Positions 56,928 to 64,000 of a stretch of DNA of 64,000 bases are shown here, one piece after another (position 1 is the first letter of the stretch; each line of letters starts with the position of its first letter). The stretch covers positions 40,369,741 to 40,433,740 of the forward strand of contig CM041465.1 of the NCBI GenBank assembly GCA_023213395.1, written 5' to 3'. A program made the position numbers and the translations under genes. The DNA is from Cycas panzhihuaensis (lineage: Eukaryota > Cycadophyta). Below the pieces are notes generated by a model. That model had not been told where the DNA came from and ran no database searches. It saw only the letters and a program-made list of their open reading frames with translations.

Positions 56928-59131
56928 TGTTTCACCATAACTTAACCCTTAATCAATCCTCATATTCATTAATGAGTATCTTACTTAATCTACATTTAAT
57001 CTAATTAATTTGAAGATTGTTTTATGTTGTGTTGGATCATGTTTAGTTTTGGTGAAATATGGTATTAATCTTATAAATGATTTATGTTGGATGGTGATAA
57101 TTGTATTATTATATTTTTACTTGTCGATGACTGAAACTATAGTGATATAATTCCACCTTTAAGACCATTCTAACTCACTTTTTCTTCTTGAAATATTATT
57201 CTATTTTGGTCCATTTCAATTTTTTTTTATGATTGTTGGGCTTATTCTTAAATATTTACCTCTTTTAGGTTGCTTTTTAAAATTAATTAGGTCATTTTGA
57301 TTCAAGATTTTTTGATAAAAAATAATTTTGGCAATTGAATGATAAAATTTTTATTTTATGTTTCATCACATTTTTAGTTATACTAAAAATATGATTGGTT
57401 GCATTTTATAAAGGAAACTACAATTTTCGTTGGTAATAAAATGTGATTGATCATATTTCTTATTACTATATATGTAATTTTCTTTTTTTAAACAAACTAG
57501 TTTTATATGCTGCCACCCTGATTTAGTGCAAACCTACCTCATTCATGCTAAAAACCCTCTAAAACCCTTGAGGGAACTTAGAAGTGAGGATTTACTTTTG
57601 GATTTTGATGGTTTAACTAAAATTCTAAGAGATTTTGGCCTTGCATATTTGGAAGAAAGTTATGAGTTGAGAAGAAAAGATTTGGAGCTTTAAATGTTGC
57701 TTTCATGATATTCAAATTCAACTTGTTACTACTTTTTAAGGTATTTTATTAGTTGTAACTATTTATTTCAAATTTCATCTCTTTGGTATGATTTTTTCAT
57801 CACTTTTTTTTCATTTTAGTGCTTTCTTGATTAGTTTTTGTGGTTGGTTATTGCTCTCTCCTTAATTTGAGTTCTAAAATGCTTTTTATCTGCATTTTTC
57901 CTTTGAAATCCTTGGCTAAAAGGTTAACTCTTTATAGGAATACAAGGAAATAGACTATTGTGAAGAGAGATCCTCCTCTTCATCTTGAAATATAGTTATT
58001 TCTTTCCATTCTTCTCAACTGTCCAAGCTTCCTAAGAGATTTTAGTCCTACCTCTTTCTTTTGTAGTGTTGTTGAGTTTCTTCTTCTTAGTTTTTTCCTC
58101 TTTTGTGTTAGTTTCAAGGGGAAAAATCAAGAAAGATTGGTTTTGATAAAGGGGAATTGCTATTCTAAGACACAAAATATATCATTTAAGTAGAAGAGTT
58201 TTTAAGATTTCTTGTGCTACATTCCTTAACTCTTTGCTTTGGTCTTAAAAGAAAAAGATTTTATATATGCATATTTATAAATAGAAAGTTTGTGAGTTAA
58301 AATAGATTTTATACGAGGTTCAATGATCCTATAGTGCTTTGAAACTCCATAAGTGATAGGACCTCTTCATGTTTTCAATCTAGTATTGGTCCTACTAATG
58401 AAATAAACATGTTATTAGTTACATGTTAGTTTTATGGACTGTATGTCATCTTTTAACGATTGAAATCATCTTGGAAATCTCTTTCCTTCATTGAAATCAC
58501 CATCAAAATAGAAAAATAGCATGCACATGATTTGAAATACATAGTATAAGTTTTGCATATTATTATCACTTCTATCAAGTTATATATATTTACAATACTT
58601 CATATTATAAGAGTTACATCTCATACTTCTTTTTTATTTGAAAGAAAGTATGCCTTAAATACTTAGAAGATGTAGTTCTTTTGTTTTATGTAAGTTTTGT
58701 TCAAATAAAAAAAGGAAAAAGAAATTGTATGCATGATTTGATTTCTTTATTTGGGTTGAAAATATAATTGATCTCTTTATTTTCATTGGTGGGTTTCCTT
58801 TCACTTCATAAAAGATTATAATTCTTGCATTATTTTACCTTTTTCTTTATTAGAATAGACCCAAAAAGTTAAAATAATTCAAGGAAAAGTAATTTTAGAC
58901 ATAGAGCTCCTCTACTTGCTTATTTAGACTAGTGAATTCTTGTACCTCCTTTTCATAGCCTAGCCTCCCATTGCTACAATCACATTTAAACTAAACAACA
59001 TAATTAATTAGAGACTCCAAAGGTGATCCCTAGGTTTCCATAGGCTCCTATTTCTCTCAATCTTAACCTAAAATAAATAAAACATAATGTCATTGAGGGA
59101 TATCTAGCCTTAACCTAACCAAAGCACACCA
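56928..59131 (+). repeat. 3' LTR of element T
   Basis: TGTTTCACCATAAC ... GCACACCA, 2204 bp. Collinear with 32917-35177; two hand-aligned stretches differ at roughly 9 and 17 percent. Confidence 0.87.
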
Positions 59132-59136
59132 TAAAC
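59132..59136. repeat. Element T target duplication, right copy
   Basis: taaac versus caaat on the left. Confidence 0.5.
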
Positions 59137-60262
59137 TAGGTATATGACTTGTATTATGTATAGCTTTAACCCTTCCATCCCTAAATTAAACATTCACCCT
59201 TTCACGACCCAAGATTTTTTATAGGTAATGGTCTCTAAGGAACACTTCACCTCTATCAATACTTTCATATTCATATAACCACTTTTAATAGGGAATAACA
59301 TCAGGTGAGGCACTAGAATCAATTAACCAATATTCAACATTTAACATCCTACCTAAGGTACTCAAATAAATATCACCATAAATTTCATTAGAGGCCTTTG
59401 TTATAATGGAAGAAATAGTTTTAGGTAACTTACCCTTGTCAACCTCGGCTCTACATTGGCTCTTGAAATGGCCAACCTTCTAACATCTCCTACATACCAT
59501 TCAGCCAGATTTAGATTTTCATCTAGATTTTGATTATCTATACCTAGGCCTTTATTAATTGTGATACAATGCACAAACTCTCACCACCAATGTCTCTTTT
59601 GTATAATCCTTAGAAGATGTTTGTCTTGTCTTCTCTGATAGCAAAGCAGTAATAACTTTATTAAACTTTAAGGTGGTAGAAATTACACTACTTATTGCCA
59701 TTATAAGATATTAAACTTTAAGGTGGTGGTAATTAAACTACTTATTGCCATTATAAGGTTGTCCCAAGAATCAAGAAGTGAATATAATAGGGTAATATAC
59801 TTATCTTCTTCACACATTATTGCCCTAATTAAAGTAAGCTACCTCACCATAGTATTAAATATGGTGAGATGGTTTGCAACCACATCTCCTTAACTCATCC
59901 TTAGTGAATATAATTTCTTTTAGAGAAATAACTTATCAATTAGGGACTTTGTCTGATATAAATACCCCAACTTGTTCCATAAATCTTTAGTCATAGACTT
60001 TGAGGGAAACATTTAACAATATCATCTTTGAAAGGTATATTCTTATGGAACTAATTTCCTTATCATCAAATTGCTTTTAATCTTTATTAGACATATTTGT
60101 AGGCTTTATTTCTACTACAACAATCCATTAATCCTTCTCAATAACAATATCTTCCATCTTCCTTCAATCCTCATCCTTATAATGTTTGGCATGATCTTCA
60201 CATACAAGTTCACTACACAAAGCTCCCACTAAATAAATAGCTTCCCATATGACTAAAACTCT
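59137..60262 (-). pseudogene. Copia A gag and protease piece (broken)
   Basis: Minus strand, reading from 60262: short gag fragments, a knuckle-like region near 59440-59510 (minus-strand Cys and His codons, damaged), and a protease stretch near 59290-59330 giving WLIDSSAS where copia has W..D(T/S)GAS. It stops at the T target site; the integrase and RT of the same element are at 29981-32911. A 50-60-bp near-duplication (taaactttaaggtggt...ctacttattgccattataag) lies at 59659-59759. No long frame survives. Confidence 0.75.
59659..59759 (-). repeat. Short tandem duplication in copia A gag
   Basis: taaactttaaggtggtag and taaactttaaggtggtgg start two units of about 49 bp that both end cattataag. 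Confidence 0.8.
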
Positions 60263-60263
60263 A

Positions 60264-60275
60264 GCTCTAATACCA
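60264..60275 (-). other. Primer-binding site of copia A
   Basis: The minus strand reads TGGTATTAGAGC, one transition from the tRNA-Met site. Confidence 0.85.
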
Positions 60276-60277
60276 AA

Positions 60278-60751
60278 TAAAGAGAAACCATAATATGAAG
60301 GAACACTATAATAATATAACTTAAATCAATATGAATAGAAAATAGCTAATAAATTCAAACAAAGCAATAAGGAACAATCAAAGATTCAGGTCTAAGCATA
60401 GACCCTTTTATTAATCTGAGTAATAATTAATAAATTATAAGAGAAAATCCCAACTCTTTTCTCATTTACTCATTCAACCCCTTACATGTGTCATTATAAA
60501 ACTATATATAAGTACAATTTTATAAGATACCACCCTAAGGTATTATAGTATAATAGGCATAAGCTATAGGCTAAAAAAGACCTCATACTTAAAAAAAAAT
60601 TGGGGCTCTTGCCCTTGAACTCCTATTTGGGATGCTACTAGCCCCCAAATCCCCTAAGTGGAGTCCCTTCCTAGGTCTATAAACCCCCCAAAGGGGCTTA
60701 GGTAACAACTATACTCATGTAACACTTGCAAAGTATTTAATATATCTAATA
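60278..60751 (-). repeat. 5' LTR of copia A
   Basis: 474 bp next to the PBS; partner of the split left LTR. Carries a GC-richer block (60600-60715) with ccccaaatcccct and accccccaaagggg. Confidence 0.8.
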
Positions 60752-60756
60752 GTATC

Positions 60757-62640
60757 TATTATCACTACATGACTTGCACCTAATTCTCTCACCCAACTCT
60801 ATTCCTTATTTAGTCTCACCAAGTTTTATCATTATTTTATTACCTAATATACCTCTATCACCATCCATTTAACTAGCACTCTTTGTAACAAATCATTCTA
60901 ATTATCTCTTGAAGTTATCATCATATTTAACTTCCTTAAAATCCTTGTGACCTCCACCTTGTTTCTTGCCACTCGTAACTTTAATTAACCCTTCTAGCTT
61001 GGATGTGATGCTTCTGGGTTTAGCCTTAGGGCTTTCCTTATATAAAATTTCCACCCCATTATATTCAAAAGTTATAAGGTCAAATGCCATGAATGTTGAT
61101 TATCCACTTTCCAAAAAGAGATAGAAGCCATCCTTCATGACTTAGATATATGGCATCAATATCTTTTAGGATCCTACTTTACCATCTTGATGGATCATAA
61201 TAGTCTCCAACTCCTTCTCGATTAACCTATCCTCTTAGAAGAGCAAGCTAAATGGATTGACTATCTTAAAGTCTTCAATTTCACCATCACATGCAATGGG
61301 GCAAAGACAACATTGGCATTAATGATCTCTCCTAACTTCCTTGACTACCCACCCTTCAAACCATTTCTTATCCTCAACATCTATGGTTAGTAGGCTTAGT
61401 ATCTACTAATACCACTTAACATGGCTATGACTCTTAGGCCCAAAAGGTCAACACCCACTTAAAGTGGTCTCACTATAATGATCTTTTTTTTTCTATAAAA
61501 ATTATATCTTTTTTCACCATGAATCATCATCCATTCCATACATCCTCATCAAGTACCAAACCACTCCCCTTGATGGCTATTTTGGCTTTAACAAAACCTA
61601 CTAGTAAATATACACTAATTTTTATTAGTCGTATATGGAGTCTTACATTCTCAAATTTATTTTAGAATGTGATGCCTATCAACACCATCAATCTAAAATC
61701 ATTTTCCTACCTGGCCTTCTCTAACTATTTCATATTTTTCAAGGAAAATAGTAAGATATTGCCATGGATTTTATCACAATTCTCCCATGTTTAGACAACT
61801 TTGATTCTATCTTAGACATTATCAATCACTTGATCAAGTATATATCCATTTCCTCTTCTTTCACACTTCCTACATAACCCCACGCCTAGATGACATCTAC
61901 ATTCAATCCATTTTTTATCTTCATGGCTCCCCCCCTCTATTGTTTGTGATAGAGATCCTAAATTCACCTTCTCCTTTTGGCAAGAATTATTTCATACTTT
62001 AGGAACTTCTTTCAGTATGAGTTCCACCTACCACCCATAAACTGATTAATAATTTAAAGTTTTAAATAAAACCCTAGAAATATATTTATATTATTTTTCA
62101 TATAAACACCAATATAAGCAGACCTCCTTTCCCCTTATAGTTGAATATTAGTATAATTCCTCATACCATTCTATGATCGATATGTCCCTTTTTCTAGCAC
62201 TATACAAGTATATAGCCCTCTCCCACCATACCTTCATCATAAACCTCTATACGATTATCATCTAATAAATTCTCTAGGATATGGACCTTATTATATCTAC
62301 CTTTAAATAAAATCTTATCATTGCTTATAATTGTATGAAGTAACTCATTGACCACCATTAGTTTGATCACTTTTTTTTTAGTGGTAATTTAGCCTTCCTC
62401 CATATCCAACCTTATAAACAAAACTCCCTAAGTATCAAAAAATCCAAAAGTTGAGTCCTTATTTTTATGGACCTTAGTACATCCTTTAATGAATTGGAGA
62501 AGTTTCTTATGCTCTTGACCTTCCTCTTGATTGAAAATTTTATAATGTTTTTCATGTGTCTTACCTTAAGCAACATCTCAACTAAAATATCACCTCTTAA
62601 ACTATAATTCCCATTAATTTTTATGAATAAACCCTTACGA
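60757..62640 (+). pseudogene. Gypsy C reverse transcriptase end, RNase H and integrase
   Basis: The RT connection resumes (APNSLTQLYSLFSLTKFYHYF at 60775-60840). RNase H: YPLSKKEIEAILHDLDIWHQ (61080-61145), TILMDHNSLQLLL, then EEQAKWIDYLKVFNFTI (61240-61290). Integrase: MDFITILP near 61770 and VCDRDPKFTFSFWQELFHTLG at about 61945-62010, followed by TDGQFKV-like sequence with Lys at the catalytic Glu. The tail has SPYFYGPYSIL-like sequence near 62450 and KIHNVFHVSYLKQHLN in one frame (62530-62585), the usual end of many plant gypsy integrases before a chromodomain. Every block needs a frame change. Confidence 0.82.
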
Positions 62641-62821
62641 TTTTATCAAGTTATATTCTCTCTAGTCAATAAAGTCACCTTTGTAATCAAGTCATCATAG
62701 AACACTAAATATAATGGGTTGGTTACTCTAAGGATGAATCCACTTAGAAATCTGATGACTTCATTTATTAGCATCTACATCTACTTCATTTTGGGGATTG
62801 ATCATCCAAGGGAAGGGGACC
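62641..62821 (+). other. Gypsy C 3' untranslated region and purine tract
   Basis: No firm domain; possibly decayed chromodomain. Ends aagggaaggggac (62808-62820), a purine tract before the LTR. Confidence 0.6.
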
Positions 62822-63173
62822 TAATACATAACTAACTTGACCATGGAACCTCACTACTTGCACATATGATTATGGGACCTAACTATTTGTGCTAACTCTT
62901 AATATTTATTTAGGAGTTGTTTATCTTCATTAATAACATTTTAGGCATGAGGCCTTCATTGTATATATAAGATCTTGTTGAATATTAGAGTGTGTATTTT
63001 AATAAATTTATTATATTTGGGCATACTACAATGCTATCTTTTAGTAATTATTTTGTGTTTAGTTATCTTTGATGAATAATAAAGCTTTATTTTTATTATT
63101 CCTTCTATCTTGCTCTTTTATGATATATTTTGTAGTAGCTTATGGTAAGGATTCAGAGTAAGATTGTTCTAAG
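62822..63173 (+). repeat. 3' LTR of gypsy C
   Basis: Starts TAATACATAACTAACT (TG to TA) after the purine tract and is collinear with 5860-6215. Confidence 0.72.
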
Positions 63174-63786
63174 GTAGTACACCTTATTCTTAGAGTTAGT
63201 TAATTCAAGAATTGAGTGGTAGATTAGTTTCCAAAAAAAGTTGCAAGAGTTACCTTATGTAGAATCATCGATAGAGGTAACACATGAATTTTCTTATATC
63301 TCATAGGATAAGGGGTTAAAGAATATTCATAAGCTACTCTTATTATAACATATTCATATAATTGTAGCATTTTTTTTTGTTTATTTAGGTAATAAATCAT
63401 GTATAAGAAATACTTCTTAAATAACTAGTGATTACAAAAATTAGTTACTCATGTATTTTGATAGACGGTTGTTTAATATCAACATCAATAAATTTGGTTT
63501 ATTAATGAGTTATTGAGTTTATTTTACATATTACAAGTGGAAGATATAAAATTATCACTAAGAGACTTCATATTTTATAATGAGTTATGAGTCATTTAAT
63601 GGTGATTTACAAGTAGTAATGTGATGTGATGTGTTAATAATATTTATAAAAGAACAAACATGGTGAATACAAGTTCGATAGTTGAAATTTACAAGTGACA
63701 GAGATGATACAAAAATACATGATGAGTAAGTGATCTAATATAAAGATAGAGATATTAAAGAATTTCATAAATTAAACATTAAGGAG
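63174..63786 (+). other. Unassigned flank, possibly the right interior of element E
   Basis: AT-rich, no domain. Ends aaggaggag, a purine tract, before TGTTAAAATATT. Confidence 0.3.
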
Positions 63787-64000
63787 GAGTGTTAAAATAT
63801 TACATTTTATAATAATCAATGTAATGTTTAAGTAGTAGATAAATCATCATTAATTGATGTAAAAATGTTCTCACATATGATTTTATTGGTTAGTGCATTA
63901 ATACATAATTATTGGATGATAATAAGTTGACACAACTATATAAAAGAAATTCATGTTATAAGAAAAATCAAATCATTTAGTCCTTATGAGGTGAGGCTAG
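63787..64000 (+). repeat. Possible 3' LTR of element E, cut by the window edge
   Basis: Starts TGTTAAAATATTAC after a purine tract and holds a TATA-like ctatataaaag. Weak gapped similarity to 3884-4115. Confidence 0.35.

Larger units (their letters stand above)
32917..59131 (+). mobile_element. Element T: giant Tat/Ogre-like Ty3/gypsy element
   Basis: LTRs of about 2.2 kb (32917-35177, 56928-59131) enclose plus-strand gag, protease, RT, RNase H, integrase and, further downstream, a second RNase H of the TDGGSRGN type, a hallmark of the Tat lineage. The span is 26.2 kb, or about 18.6 kb after removing gypsy 2, copia D and the orphan LTR, in the range of Ogre-like elements. It splits copia A. 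A long region after integrase holds a decayed Pro/Ser-rich reading frame. Confidence 0.88.
21947..60751 (-). mobile_element. Copia A: old Ty1/copia element split by element T and copia B
   Basis: Minus-strand parts from the right: 5' LTR 60278-60751, PBS 60264-60275, gag/protease 59137-60262, then element T, then integrase, RT and RNase H 29981-32911, PPT 29970-29980, and the 3' LTR in two pieces (29806-29969 and 21947-22197) split by copia B. Left and right LTR copies align over most of their length at roughly 80 percent. It sits inside the RT of gypsy C: flanks gtaat and gtatc are a weak target duplication, but coding continuity across the site is clear. Confidence 0.85.
5860..63173 (+). 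mobile_element. Gypsy C: old Ty3/gypsy element split by all internal insertions
   Basis: LTR-like sequences at 5860-6215 and 62822-63173 match each other in the same orientation: both hold TGCTAACTCTTAATATTTAT, then cttttagtaat, gtgaataataaa-like and ttcatggtaag-like blocks in order. Between them, same-strand gypsy coding appears in two pieces, 20728-21946 and 60757-62640, and the reverse transcriptase reads through the junction (SHEGFIVNT before, TTWLAPNSLTQL-like after, where the W codon is TGA). Own sequence sums to roughly 5.2 kb, the normal size of a small gypsy element. The rest of the span is later insertions. Confidence 0.75.

Noticed and set aside
60902-61090. Minus-strand ORF of 62 codons
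   Set aside because: It is antisense to the gypsy C RNase H region, which has clear plus-strand homology.
5855-63173. CTAAG as the gypsy C target duplication (5855-5859 and 63169-63173)
   Set aside because: CTAAG is also present at 6211-6215 at the end of the 5' LTR, so it may be part of the LTR; left undecided.

Overview
The window is plant nuclear DNA, AT-rich, and I see no host gene. It is made almost entirely of decayed retrotransposons. Plant-type families are evident: Ty1/copia elements with initiator-tRNA-Met primer sites, Ty3/gypsy elements including a Tat/Ogre-like one with a second RNase H, and an L1-type LINE with a DUF4283-like ORF1, a zf-RVT-like region and a terminal RNase H. 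A large, slowly purged, heavily methylated plant genome is likely; I cannot name the species.

The layout is a nest. Element names are mine. At the left edge is a minus-strand copia (copia F, 1-2951), then LTR-like debris. From 5860 to 63173 one old gypsy element (gypsy C) appears to be split by everything inside it. Its 5' LTR and leader are at 5860-7265, its PR/RT at 20728-21946, and its RT end, RNase H, integrase and 3' LTR at 60752-63173. Reverse-transcriptase coding stops at 21946 and resumes at 60757 in sense. Inserted in gypsy C are a LINE (7281-13590, minus, 15-bp target duplication with one mismatch), gypsy 1 (13734-20727) and copia A (21947-60751, minus). Copia A's 3' LTR was hit by copia B (22198-29800, minus; LTRs 297/298 identical). 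Copia A's coding region was split by a giant Tat-like element T (32917-59131, about 18-19 kb without its own insertions). T holds a deletion-derivative copia D (41374-43036, perfect TSD), an orphan LTR of the copia F family (47332-47932) and gypsy 2 (49432-56449, perfect TSD). A possible still older copia shell (E: 3884-4115 and 63787-64000) may enclose gypsy C.

No element looks coding-competent. Most stops read as C-to-T or G-to-A changes (CAG to TAG, CGA to TGA, TGG to TAG), and several catalytic Asp codons have become Asn, as expected from long-term cytosine methylation and deamination. The features most worth following are the multi-level nest, the young-LTR but broken-interior copia B, the downstream RNase H and proline-rich reading frame of element T, and stops shared at homologous codons by gypsy 1 and gypsy 2.
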